Shown in pieces: positions 27,493 through 35,123 of a stretch of DNA of 35,123 bases. The translations under genes and the position numbers were made by a program. How positions within the stretch are numbered: position 1 is the first letter of the stretch; every line of letters starts with the position of its first letter. The notes below the pieces were generated by a model, which was not told the origin of the DNA, searched no databases, and saw only the letters and a list, made by a program, of their open reading frames with translations. Origin of the DNA: Rhodocyclaceae bacterium (GTDB lineage Bacteria; Pseudomonadota; Gammaproteobacteria; Burkholderiales; Rhodocyclaceae); contig JANXRC010000087.1 of the NCBI GenBank assembly GCA_025353195.1, positions 1 through 35,123 on the forward strand, in the 5' to 3' direction.

Positions 27493-28796
27493 CATCGTCG
27501 ATAAGACGTCAACTCATCATTGCGCTCCTCACCACCATCGCCGTCGCGGTGCTGGCTGCGGCCTATGGCAGCTACCGGCTCGCGCGTACCGAGATTGATA
27601 CGGTCTTCGACTACCATCTGAAGCAAATCGCCCTGTCGCTGCGCGATCACGCGCCGCAGAGCAATACGCAACTCCCGGCAGTGGATGACCAACTCGACTT
27701 CGTCATCCAGGTCTTTACCCGCGACGGCAGCCGCCTGTATGCCTCGCATCCGCACGCAAGCCTGCCAGGACACGCGCAACCGGGCTTTTCCACCATCGAC
27801 ACTGACGACGGACGCTGGCGGGTCTATGCGATCCAGCTCAGTGATCAGGTCGTCCAGGTGGCGCAGCCGACTCGTGTGCGCAAGGAAGCGGCGGCCACGG
27901 CAGCGTTACGGACCGTGATCCCCTTCCTGGTGCTGCTGCCGGTACTTGGGGCGCTGATCTGGTGGACCGTTGGCATCGGACTGGCGCCACTCGACCGCAT
28001 TGCACGCGAAGTGAAGTCCCGCAGCGCCGCGCAGCTCGAACCGCTGCCGCTGGCCGGCGTGCCAGTGGAGGCGCGGCCACTGATCGAGGCGCTCAACGAT
28101 CTGCTGCAACGGCGCAGCGAAGCGCTTGATGCGCAGCGCGCCTTCATCGCCGACGCCGCGCACGAGATGCGTACGCCGTTGACGGCCCTGCAACTTCAGG
28201 CAACCTTGATTGAGCGCGCCGACAGCGATGCCAGCCGCATTGCCGCCGTCGCCGACCTGAAACGCGGCCTGGTCCGAGCCAGCCATGTCGTGCAGCAGCT
28301 CCTGACACTGGCGCGCGAGGAACCCGGCGGCAGGACTCCGCAATCGTTTGCTCGCATCGACCTTGTCAGCCTGGCCGGAATGACGGTGGCTGACCACATG
28401 CTGCTGGCGGAATCACGCGGCATCGATCTCGGGCTTGAGAAGAGCGTCGCCAGCGCTCCGGTCGACGGCGATGCAGGAGCCCTGCGTACTCTTATTGCCA
28501 ACCTGGTGGAAAACGCCATTCGCTATACGCCGGGGCCTGGCCGCGTCGACATCACCGTTGCCATTGAAGGAGGCCAGCCGCAATTGACCATAGCCGACAG
28601 CGGCCCCGGCATTCCCGTAGAGGAGCGGGAGCGAGTGTTCGATCGCTTCTACCGGCGCACCGAGGCTGCCGAACCCGGCAGCGGGCTGGGACTCGCGATT
28701 ATCAGGGTGATTGCTGACCGGCATGGTGCCAGCGTCGACCTGGGCGACTCGCCGCTTGGTGGCCTGCTGGCCTGCATACGTTTTCCGCCGGTTTAA
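27489..28796 (+). CDS. QseC-like sensor histidine kinase (second two-component system)
   Basis: A 435-residue membrane histidine kinase. Helix 1 lies near residues 8-30, an about 100-residue periplasmic loop follows with no recognised metal-binding cluster, and helix 2 lies near 138-160. His225 in ADAAHEMRTPLTALQLQ is the phospho-acceptor. The ATPase domain has NLVENAIRYTP, ADSGPGIP and GSGLGLAIIRV motifs. The start at 27489 forms an ATGA overlap with the response regulator; the longer open frame upstream is only the overlap region. Signal unknown. Confidence 0.92.
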   Translation: MTSSIRRQLIIALLTTIAVAVLAAAYGSYRLARTEIDTVFDYHLKQIALSLRDHAPQSNTQLPAVDDQLDFVIQVFTRDGSRLYASHPHASLPGHAQPGFSTIDTDDGRWRVYAIQLSDQVVQVAQPTRVRKEAAATAALRTVIPFLVLLPVLGALIWWTVGIGLAPLDRIAREVKSRSAAQLEPLPLAGVPVEARPLIEALNDLLQRRSEALDAQRAFIADAAHEMRTPLTALQLQATLIERADSDASRIAAVADLKRGLVRASHVVQQLLTLAREEPGGRTPQSFARIDLVSLAGMTVADHMLLAESRGIDLGLEKSVASAPVDGDAGALRTLIANLVENAIRYTPGPGRVDITVAIEGGQPQLTIADSGPGIPVEERERVFDRFYRRTEAAEPGSGLGLAIIRVIADRHGASVDLGDSPLGGLLACIRFPPV

Positions 28797-28825
28797 GTCA
28801 GCCTTAAGTCTGGATCGCCTACCCT
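28792..28825 (+). promoter_or_regulatory. QseB/PmrA-type box 2 and promoter of the membrane protein-Sel1-SulP operon
   Basis: TTTAAG-TCAGC-CTTAAG (28792-28808) overlaps the end of the kinase gene. TACCCT (28820-28825) begins 17 bp after the second half-site start, the same distance and the same hexamer as in front of uspA. The predicted start near 28833 gives an about 40-nt leader with AGGAGGT ahead of the ATG at 28874. Confidence 0.68.
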
Positions 28826-28873
28826 GCGCGGATCGACGACGCTGCGTCGCTTTGTTTGCAGGAGGTTTTGGTA

Positions 28874-29242
28874 ATGCCTGGAATGCCAGACGGTGCTGCC
28901 GTGATAAACCGCGCCGCAGTGGCGCCGCGGGCGATTGCTGCCGTGGCCCGCATCGGTCTGTCTGAGCATATCCTGCCGACTGCGGCCACGATGGTCGGCG
29001 TCTGCATGACCGTGTTGTCGATCGGGCGCTTATCTCATTCCGGGCGGCTCGGGGTCTTCATAGACAAGATGCTGGCGCTCGACAGCGTCATTTTTCTCCT
29101 CAGCGCAGTGCTGTCTTTCGTAGCCATACGGATCGCCACCAGCACCGATAATGTCGAGACCTGGGCGGAGAAGTTGTTTCTTCTGGGTCTGTCGCTATGC
29201 GCGGTGGTTGCAGTGGTGATCGCCTTTGCCATCGACCTGTGA
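28874..29242 (+). CDS. Small integral membrane protein of unknown function
   Basis: A 122-residue protein with three hydrophobic segments: about residues 37-57 (ILPTAATMVGVCMTVLSIG), 69-91 (LALDSVIFLLSAVLSFVAIR) and 102-122 (KLFLLGLSLCAVVAVVIAFA). No family was recognised. The ATG at 28874 is chosen because a consensus AGGAGGT lies eight bases before it. It is the first gene behind QseB/PmrA-type box 2 and is followed 31 bp later by a Sel1-repeat gene. A role as an envelope-stress or regulatory membrane partner can only be guessed from its position. Confidence 0.75.
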   Translation: MPGMPDGAAVINRAAVAPRAIAAVARIGLSEHILPTAATMVGVCMTVLSIGRLSHSGRLGVFIDKMLALDSVIFLLSAVLSFVAIRIATSTDNVETWAEKLFLLGLSLCAVVAVVIAFAIDL

Positions 29243-29273
29243 TGGCCCGCGGCACTGAAGGCGCAGGCCGGCC

Positions 29274-30161
29274 GTGAGTACCAAGGTCGTCTGGCTAGCT
29301 GTCCCATTATTCCTGGCGCTGTGCGCCGCGCCCTGCCTGGCACTCAGTCCCGATGAACTGGCCCTGGTCGCTCCGTCCGCGGAGCGCGGAAGCGCCGCGT
29401 CCCAGGTCTTGCTGGCCGTGGCCTACCTCAACGGCGACGGCGGGCTGAAGCGGGAACCTGCCAAGGCCGCTTACTGGTTTGAGCAGGCTGCGATCCAGGG
29501 AAACGCCTATGCCGAGAAGAAGCTGGGCGATCTTTACGAGCAAGGCCTCGGTGTACCGGCGAACCCGAAGCTGGCCTTCGACTGGCGCCTCAAGGCAGCG
29601 AACCGCGGCATCGTCGAGGCGCAGTTGAAGGTCGGCAAGATGTATCAGGAAGGTGCCGGCGTCGCCAAGAACATCGACCAGGCCATCTACTGGTTCCACC
29701 GCGCCGCAACGGAAGGAAATGGCGAGGCGCAGTACCTGCTCGGCAGGCTCTACCATTACGGCGGCGACGTCGAGGTGGATCGCGCCGCCGCCCGCTCCTG
29801 GTTCGAGAAAGCGGCGCTGCAAGGCTATGAAGCCGCCATCCATATCCTGAACCTGATCGAAAGCATCGGCTACCAACTCGACGAGGGTTGGCATAACCGC
29901 CAGCCGGGGCTGAAGACGCTGGCCGAGGACGGCGACCTTGAAGCCGAATATCAGCTGGCGCAGCGTTACGAGCGCGGTATCGGCGGTTTCAGGAAAGATG
30001 CGGCGACGGCTCTCGACTGGTACCGGCGCGCAGCTGCCGGAGGGCATCTGATGGCGATGAGGGCGTTGGCGCAAATCTATTCGGAGGGTCTTGATGGCGT
30101 GGAACGTAGCCCAACCGCCGCCGCCGAATGGGCAGCGCGGGCGAAAGCCATCTCACACTGA
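29274..30161 (+). CDS. Sel1-repeat (TPR-like) secreted protein
   Basis: A 295-residue protein with a signal peptide (about residues 1-23, ending APCLA) followed by about six Sel1-like repeats, for instance AYWFEQAAIQGNAYAEKKLG, AIYWFHRAATEGNGEAQYLL and ALDWYRRAAAGGHLMAMRAL. Sel1 repeats act as protein-protein scaffolds, often in the envelope. The start is a GTG at 29274 with only a weak Shine-Dalgarno; no better start was seen. It lies between the small membrane protein and the second SulP gene in what looks like one operon. Possible scaffold for the transporter or sensor (inference). Confidence 0.82.
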   Translation: MSTKVVWLAVPLFLALCAAPCLALSPDELALVAPSAERGSAASQVLLAVAYLNGDGGLKREPAKAAYWFEQAAIQGNAYAEKKLGDLYEQGLGVPANPKLAFDWRLKAANRGIVEAQLKVGKMYQEGAGVAKNIDQAIYWFHRAATEGNGEAQYLLGRLYHYGGDVEVDRAAARSWFEKAALQGYEAAIHILNLIESIGYQLDEGWHNRQPGLKTLAEDGDLEAEYQLAQRYERGIGGFRKDAATALDWYRRAAAGGHLMAMRALAQIYSEGLDGVERSPTAAAEWAARAKAISH

Positions 30162-30215
30162 GGCATATCAAGCCGTGAACGCAAATAACCAGACCCACCG
30201 CTCCTCCAGTCCATC

Positions 30216-31913
30216 ATGACCGAGGTTCTCACCAAACGGCTGCTGCCGTTCCTCTACTGGCCGCGCGTCGACGGCAAGTCCCTGTTCCGCGATTTCATCG
30301 CCGGTATTACGCTATCGCTGCTGGCAATTCCACAGTCACTGGCCTATGCGCAGCTCGCCGGCGTGCCCGCGTACTATGGACTTTACGCCGCGTTCATTCC
30401 GTCCATCGTGGCGGTGCTGTTCGGCTCTTCGCCCCTGTTGTCGACCGGTCCGGTAGCGATGACCTCGCTGCTGACGGCGGCCAGCGTCGGCCATATCACT
30501 GCACCGGGAACGGAGGAGTTTGTCTCCTACGTCACTCTGCTGGCGCTACTGTCAGGGCTTTTTCAGATCGGCCTCGGGCTAGCCCGCGCCGGAGTGCTGC
30601 TGAATCTGCTGTCACACCCTGTGTTGATGGGGTTCATCAATGCTGCGGCGCTGATCATCGCGCTCTCGCAACTTCCCGCATTGACGGGCATTTCCGTGCC
30701 GCAGACCGACCATTTCCTGGTCGACGTCTGGCAGGCATTGTCGAATCCGGGGGCGGTGCACGGCATGTCCCTGGCATTTGGTCTGCTGGCCATCGCATTG
30801 CTCTATAGCTTCAGGCGTCTCACTCCCCGCCTGCCCGGCGTGCTGATCATGGTCATGATCCTGACCGTCCTGAGTTACGCAACCAGTTTCGCCGAACACG
30901 GCGGCAACATCGTCGGCGACATTCCCACGGGAATGCCCGACATCTCGGTACCGGCGATGAGTTGGCACGCGACGATTTCGCTGCTGCCTGCGGCCTTTGT
31001 TATCGCCCTGATCAGCTTCATGGAAGCGATGTCGAGTTGCAAGGTCATCGCCCTCAAGACACGAACTCGCTGGGACGAGAACCAGGAGCTGATCGGCCAG
31101 GGGCTGGCCAAGGTGGTGGCGGCGTTCTGCAATTCGATGCCCGTCAGCGGTTCATTTTCGCGGTCGGCCCTGAACCTGGCGTCGCACGCGACGTCCGGAG
31201 TCTCGTCTCTGGTCGCTGCCGGCTTCGTCATGCTGACGCTGTTGTATTTCACGCCACTGCTGTATCACCTGCCGAAGCCAGCCCTGGCGGCGATGATCGT
31301 TCTTGCCGTGTCCAACCTCATCGACTTTTCGTCCTTGCGTCATGCCTGGCAGGCCGGCCGCGACGACGGCATTGCGGCGGTGCTGACCTTCGTCGCCACA
31401 CTGGCATTCGCGCCGAACATCCAGAACGGCATTCTGACGGGAATCATCTTCTCGCTTGGCGCATTCATTTACCGCCGGATGTCGCCGCGAATCGTCCTGC
31501 TCGGGATCCATGGCGATGGAACGCTGCGAGACGCACGGCATCACGGCTTGCCCGTGCTGCACCGGAAGATTGCGGCCCTCCGTTTCGACGCGACACTGTT
31601 CTTCGCCAATGTTTCGTTCTTCGAGGACGCGATCATGAAGATCGAGCGAGAGAACACACGACTGGAATACATCCTGGTGGTGGCGAGCGGGATCAACCAT
31701 ATCGACGCATCTGCCATCGAGATGCTGCGCCGGCTGGTAATGCGCTTGCGCGAGTGCGGCATTACGCTGGCCTTCAGTAGCGCGAAACGGCAATTTCTGG
31801 AAGTGATCGAACGCACTGGCCTGGCCGCGAATATTGGCGAGGCCAACATCTTCGGCTCCGACGACGTGGCGCTGAGGGAGCTTATCCGCCGGGCGGATGC
31901 GAACCGTGCCTAG
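30216..31913 (+). CDS. SulP-family anion transporter with STAS domain (second copy)
   Basis: A 565-residue SLC26/SulP transporter. The signatures FIAGITLSLLAIPQSLAYAQ and LIGQGLAKVVAAFCNSMPVSGSFSRSALN are clear. The transmembrane part covers about residues 20-415 and a STAS domain about 430-555 (IAALRFDATLFFANVSFFED and VVASGINHIDASAIEML). It is clearly diverged from the first SulP (24823-26694) and lacks its C-terminal cysteine cluster. The substrate is undetermined: sulfate, bicarbonate or another anion. It ends the operon behind box 2. Its TAG stop interlocks with the TAG stop of the convergent OmpA-like gene in the palindrome CTAG. Confidence 0.9.
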   Translation: MTEVLTKRLLPFLYWPRVDGKSLFRDFIAGITLSLLAIPQSLAYAQLAGVPAYYGLYAAFIPSIVAVLFGSSPLLSTGPVAMTSLLTAASVGHITAPGTEEFVSYVTLLALLSGLFQIGLGLARAGVLLNLLSHPVLMGFINAAALIIALSQLPALTGISVPQTDHFLVDVWQALSNPGAVHGMSLAFGLLAIALLYSFRRLTPRLPGVLIMVMILTVLSYATSFAEHGGNIVGDIPTGMPDISVPAMSWHATISLLPAAFVIALISFMEAMSSCKVIALKTRTRWDENQELIGQGLAKVVAAFCNSMPVSGSFSRSALNLASHATSGVSSLVAAGFVMLTLLYFTPLLYHLPKPALAAMIVLAVSNLIDFSSLRHAWQAGRDDGIAAVLTFVATLAFAPNIQNGILTGIIFSLGAFIYRRMSPRIVLLGIHGDGTLRDARHHGLPVLHRKIAALRFDATLFFANVSFFEDAIMKIERENTRLEYILVVASGINHIDASAIEMLRRLVMRLRECGITLAFSSAKRQFLEVIERTGLAANIGEANIFGSDDVALRELIRRADANRA

Positions 31914-32317
31914 CGGCGTAGGTTGTTGATGCGGATTTCAACGCGGCGCATGGGCAGGGCGCTCTCGTCCATGTGCTCGTCACCATAGCTGGTTCCGCGA
32001 ATGCGGTTGGATGGAAAGCCGAGCGAGATCAGGTGATGGCTGACGTCCTCGATGCGCCGCTGAGCCAGAGCGAGATTCAGCTCGCGGCTGCCCTGGTCGT
32101 CGGCGTACGCCTCCAGACTGATCCACTTGGCCTCGCCGGACTTGGCTTCGGCTGAAAGTTGCTCGAGGGTCGAGTTGTCGGCGACCGCAATGCTGTCCGC
32201 CCCAGGCGCGAAAACGATCACGGCGTCCGGGGTGGGCCGACTCGCCCATGCTACGCCGGTCCCCAGCAGCAATCCAAGGGCGATGCCTGCCAATCGCTGC
32301 GACAGGCCGGCCATCAT
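31910..32317 (-). CDS. OmpA C-terminal-domain protein, small periplasmic
   Basis: A 135-residue protein with a signal peptide (about residues 1-25, ending GVAWA) and a single OmpA-like peptidoglycan-binding domain (LEAYADDQGSRELNLALAQR, then RRIEDVSHHL, ending RRVEIRINNL). No lipobox cysteine is present, so it should be soluble in the periplasm. The start codon at 32317 overlaps the stop of the Pal-like gene (ATGA), making an operon of two OmpA-domain proteins. Its end overlaps the convergent SulP gene by 4 bp. Probably controlled by box 3 upstream of the Pal-like gene. Confidence 0.82.
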   Translation of the reverse strand: MMAGLSQRLAGIALGLLLGTGVAWASRPTPDAVIVFAPGADSIAVADNSTLEQLSAEAKSGEAKWISLEAYADDQGSRELNLALAQRRIEDVSHHLISLGFPSNRIRGTSYGDEHMDESALPMRRVEIRINNLRR

Positions 32318-32823
32318 CGGTTGGCGGGATAGACGATGTCAGTCCGCCGGTTTTCCTGCCAGCAGCTTTCATCGTGACAAGTGGCCTTCGGCCGTTCCTT
32401 CCCGTAACTGATCGCTTCCATCTGCTTGTCGGGGGTGCCGCGCAGGTTCAGCGACTTGCGCACAGCCTCTGCGCGTTTCTGGCCGAGAGCAAGGTTGTAT
32501 TCGCTGCTGCCGCGCTCGTCCGTACTGCCCTGGAGGGTTATGCGTGATGCGGGATCGTGCGCGAGATAGCTGGCATGGGCGTTGAGCAGTTGCTCATATT
32601 TCGCGTCCACGGAGAAGTTGTCGTAGGGAAAATACACGCTGCGCTTCCCCGGATCGCTCGCCAGGCTGTTCACGTCCGACATCACCGGTTTGGCCCCGGC
32701 GGATGCCTGATTGGACACAGCGGACGGCGTTGGTGCGGCCGCGGACGACGTGGTGACCGGCGGAGCCGAACTGCAAGCAGCAAGCAGGGCAGACAGTGAA
32801 AGGATGGCTAGCGGCTTTTGCAT
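32314..32823 (-). CDS. Pal-like OmpA-family lipoprotein
   Basis: A 169-residue lipoprotein. The lipobox is LLAAC with Cys17 as the lipidated residue, followed by an Ala/Ser/Pro/Thr-rich linker. The C-terminal OmpA domain has SVYFPYDNFSVD, ITLQGSTDERGSSEYNLALG, then QKRAEAVRKSL, and ends QENRRTDIVY. It resembles Pal but replaces the usual GHADERG His with Ser (GSTDERG) and has no tol genes nearby, so it is a Pal paralogue rather than the Tol-Pal component. The ATG at 32823 is preferred over an adjacent GTG because GGGAG lies seven bases ahead. It follows QseB/PmrA-type box 3. Confidence 0.85.
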   Translation of the reverse strand: MQKPLAILSLSALLAACSSAPPVTTSSAAAPTPSAVSNQASAGAKPVMSDVNSLASDPGKRSVYFPYDNFSVDAKYEQLLNAHASYLAHDPASRITLQGSTDERGSSEYNLALGQKRAEAVRKSLNLRGTPDKQMEAISYGKERPKATCHDESCWQENRRTDIVYPANR

Positions 32824-32852
32824 CACAGGACTCCCGAGGGCGATCTGGATGC

Positions 32853-32886
32853 ATTGTCTGCAGCGGACACTTAAGACAGACTTAAA
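32853..32886 (-). promoter_or_regulatory. QseB/PmrA-type box 3 and promoter of the Pal-like/OmpA-like pair
   Basis: Read on the minus strand, TTTAAG-TCTGT-CTTAAG spans 32886-32870. GACAAT (32858-32853) is a -10-like hexamer starting 17 bp after the second half-site start, the same geometry as box 2. The predicted start near 32846 leaves a 20-nt leader with GGGAG before the ATG at 32823. Confidence 0.68.
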
Positions 32887-32940
32887 GGGAGCGACTGGAA
32901 CGACTGGCGCACCCGGTATTTCACCGCGGTTCGCGCTTCT

Positions 32941-33678
32941 CTAGATCACCAAGGTGAGGCCGCCGTCGACCACGAAGATTTGTCCTGTCGCGTAGCGGTT
33001 TCGCAACAGGGCAAGTGTCGCCTCCACGCAATCGGCGGGGGTGGCCGAGCGTTTGAGCGGTGCCTTGGCCTTCACCGCCTCGTGCTGTGCCTGCCAATCC
33101 TTGGTCCACGGTGTCTCCACAAGGCCCGGAGCGACCGCATTCACGCGCACCGGTCCGCATGACTTGGCCAGTAACAGCGTCATGTGGTTGAGCGCTGCCT
33201 TGCTCATCGAATACGCAATCGAACTGCCCACCGGGCGCACACCCGCAATCGAGGTGATATTGACAACATTGCCATCGTCACTTTGCTTGAGGTGAGGCAT
33301 TGCGGCCTTGGTAAGCATCCATGTGCCGGTGACGTTGACTTCGAAGGTCCGCGCAAAAATGTCGTCGGTCAGCGCCTCCAGGTCAGGATGCGACACGGCT
33401 TTGGTCCAACCCGCATTGTTCACCAGAATGTCGAGTTTGCCGAAACGCTCAAGTGTTGCTGCGAGGAGTCGTTCGCCGGACGCCTTGTCGCTGATGTCGC
33501 CCTGAACGTAAATCGCGCTGTCGCCGAGTTCCCTGGCAATTTTTTGGCCGGCTTCAACGGACGAAGCCGAATTGATGACGACCGAGGCGCCGAGTTCCGA
33601 CAAGCGACGAGCAATCGCCTCGCCGATCCCGCTCGACGACCCGGTGACGATTGCGACTCTTCCTGCAAACTCACTCAT
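32941..33678 (-). CDS. SDR-family oxidoreductase (3-oxoacyl-ACP reductase-like)
   Basis: A 245-residue classical short-chain dehydrogenase. The cofactor motif TGSSSGIG lies at residues 12-19, NNAG at 87-90, and the catalytic Ser143, Tyr156 and Lys160 (YSMSK) are intact. The cofactor is probably NADP(H) or NAD(H), and the substrate is unknown. The ATG at 33678 has GGGAGAG upstream; a longer frame to 33699 has no such site. It lies 48 bp behind the heme-d1 protein gene on the same strand, so they may be co-transcribed. A role in heme d1 formation would be speculative. Confidence 0.85.
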   Translation of the reverse strand: MSEFAGRVAIVTGSSSGIGEAIARRLSELGASVVINSASSVEAGQKIARELGDSAIYVQGDISDKASGERLLAATLERFGKLDILVNNAGWTKAVSHPDLEALTDDIFARTFEVNVTGTWMLTKAAMPHLKQSDDGNVVNITSIAGVRPVGSSIAYSMSKAALNHMTLLLAKSCGPVRVNAVAPGLVETPWTKDWQAQHEAVKAKAPLKRSATPADCVEATLALLRNRYATGQIFVVDGGLTLVI

Positions 33679-33726
33679 CGCTCTCTCCCTGTCGGGCAAT
33701 TGGTTGCTCGGACTCGCTGAAGGGTC

Positions 33727-35123
33727 TCAGTGGCTGGTGCCCTCCGAGCGCATGATCTTGTTGTACAGATTGTACTTGCCGACCGGCTTGTCCATCGGGA
33801 TGCGCTTGACTTCCTTGAAGGTGGCGGCGTCGAACACGATCAGCGCGCCGCCATCGGCCTTGCGCTCCCACAGGCTGGCGAGAACATACTTGCCGTCGCG
33901 GGTGAATTCGACATGGGCGAGGGTCTTGCCCGGATCGGTCCTGACCTCGGCGACTTTTTCCAGCGTGCGCTTGTCGATTACCTGCAAGGTATCCTTGCCC
34001 TTCGACATCATCGAATCGGTCCATGCATATGGCGTGTCTTCGTGGCTGCGCATGAAGAATCCCGGGCCGAGGGTCGGGATGGTCTTGATCGTGCTCCAGT
34101 CCTTCATGTCGATGACCGTGATGAGCCCTTCCTTGAGGTTGGGCGTTGCCATCACGGTGCGATCCTGTGCGCCTTGCGGCGGGTGGTAATTCCAGGTGAT
34201 GCCGGAGCCAAGATGCGGCATGCCGGGCAGGCTCAGATCGGCGATCTTCTTGCGCACGTCGAGATTGACCACCTGGCCCTTCCCGGCCTCGCGGCTGGAG
34301 CCCATCAGCTCGGAATAATTCTGGGTGAAGAAAAAGTCGTCGAGCGGCTCGGACAGGAAGGTTCGCCGCGGATTGAGGAAGCCGGGAATGAACGCGCCTT
34401 CCTTGTATTGAAAGTCATGAATGGTACCGATCGGAACGTCTTCGACCTTGGGGTCGTAGCTGATCTCCCATACCTCCGGCACATCTTTCAGCGCGGCGAC
34501 GAAGCTGTGGCGCGGTGCCGCGTCATACACCGCCGAGACGCGCGAGCTCTCGGTGCGATCCTTGTTCAAGGCCGGCAGAACCTTCAGCAGATTGAGATCG
34601 GCATCGAGCAGCACCAGCGTGTGCGGCAGGTAGTTAGCCACTGCCAGATATTTGCCATCGGCGGAAACAGCGAGATTGCGCGTGTTGATGCCGGCCCGGA
34701 TCTCGGCGACCACCTTGAGGTTCCAGATGTCGAACTTGGTGATCCAGCCGTCGCGCGACGCAAAGAACACATAGCGTCCGTCGGGCGTGAATTTGGGTCC
34801 GCCATGCAGCGCGAAGCGACTCTGGAAGCGGTATATCGGTTCCAGCTTGTCGCCATCGAGCACCGTGACATGATGGTCGCCGGTTTCGACCACGATGAAC
34901 AGGTTCATCATGTCCACGCCCGAGAACACCGGCGCCGGCTGTGCGGGCAGGCTGCCCGGAGCGTAGCTGACAATGCGCGAGGCCTTGATGTCTTCCGCGC
35001 CAAGAGTCGGCGCTGGTGATACGGCGGTGTAGATGTAATCGGCCAGCGCGGCGATTTCGTCCTTGCCGAGACGGTCGCCAAAGCCAGCCATCTGCGTGGC
35101 CACGCGCCCCTCGGTGATGGTCT
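33727..35123 (-). CDS. Cytochrome c-heme d1 domain protein, NirN-like (partial, 5' end off window)
   Basis: At least 464 residues, open to the right edge. The first visible residues are the end of a cytochrome c domain (TQMAGFGDRL then ALADYIYT; the Met is a likely heme ligand). An eight-bladed heme-d1 propeller follows, from about GVDMMNLFIVVETGDHHVTV to GKYNLYNKIM. By hand alignment with NirS, the active-site His of FVHP is kept (NYHPP), but the one in RFLHDGG is replaced (IPGFLNP). This fits NirN, the dihydro-heme d1 dehydrogenase of d1 maturation, better than cd1 nitrite reductase; NirS or an uncharacterised d1 protein remains possible. No other nir gene is visible. The downstream neighbour is an SDR gene. 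Confidence 0.78.
   Translation of the reverse strand, partial: TITEGRVATQMAGFGDRLGKDEIAALADYIYTAVSPAPTLGAEDIKASRIVSYAPGSLPAQPAPVFSGVDMMNLFIVVETGDHHVTVLDGDKLEPIYRFQSRFALHGGPKFTPDGRYVFFASRDGWITKFDIWNLKVVAEIRAGINTRNLAVSADGKYLAVANYLPHTLVLLDADLNLLKVLPALNKDRTESSRVSAVYDAAPRHSFVAALKDVPEVWEISYDPKVEDVPIGTIHDFQYKEGAFIPGFLNPRRTFLSEPLDDFFFTQNYSELMGSSREAGKGQVVNLDVRKKIADLSLPGMPHLGSGITWNYHPPQGAQDRTVMATPNLKEGLITVIDMKDWSTIKTIPTLGPGFFMRSHEDTPYAWTDSMMSKGKDTLQVIDKRTLEKVAEVRTDPGKTLAHVEFTRDGKYVLASLWERKADGGALIVFDAATFKEVKRIPMDKPVGKYNLYNKIMRSEGTSH

Overview
The window reads as chromosomal DNA of a facultatively anaerobic betaproteobacterium, most likely a Rhodocyclales member of the Thauera/Azoarcus/Sulfuritalea kind. 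This is inferred from high-GC coding sequence and from gene content: anaerobic benzoyl-CoA reductase genes, the aerobic Box (benzoyl-CoA epoxidation) pathway, periplasmic nitrate reductase, a heme-d1 protein and sulfide/sulfur-handling genes. No rRNA, tRNA, CRISPR array, insertion sequence or phage gene was found.

Left part (1-7929): central aromatic metabolism. Benzoyl-CoA reductase genes bcrC and bcrB (bcrB cut by the left edge) run leftwards. A BoxR/BzdR-type regulator (XRE helix-turn-helix fused to a shikimate-kinase-like domain) starts about 300 bp away and runs rightwards, with boxC, boxB and boxA behind it. One regulator thus sits between the oxygen-independent and the oxygen-dependent route for the same intermediate, benzoyl-CoA. 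The AT-rich gap between the two clusters holds three TGCA words, a perfect inverted repeat and a promoter-like pair.

Middle part (8222-15756): an nfeD-slipin membrane protease pair on the minus strand; a plus-strand sulfur module (DsrE-like protein, TusA, sulfide:quinone oxidoreductase-like flavoprotein, DUF1641 protein) closed by a clear terminator; then a minus-strand heme-copper-oxidase-like subunit I divergent from a SCO copper-chaperone lipoprotein and a YdbL-like (DUF1318) protein. By hand alignment the oxidase-like protein lacks the histidine pair on helix VII that normally binds CuB.

Nitrate part (15757-22168): a 720-bp gap with a near-perfect FNR-type site, then napD-A-G-H-B-C, encoding the catalytic subunit, the small diheme subunit and both quinol-oxidising routes (NapGH and NapC).

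Right part (22266-35123): two OmpR-type two-component systems, each followed by direct repeats with an exact 11-bp period. The first lies next to four CTTGACG-like repeats in front of uspA-sulP. The second belongs to the QseB/PmrA group, and three perfect TTTAAG-N5-CTTAAG boxes occur within 6.1 kb: before its own operon, before an operon of a small membrane protein, a Sel1-repeat protein and a second SulP transporter, and (minus strand) before a Pal-like/OmpA-like pair. This looks like a compact self-contained regulon. The window ends with an SDR dehydrogenase and a truncated cytochrome c-heme d1 protein resembling NirN, both on the minus strand.
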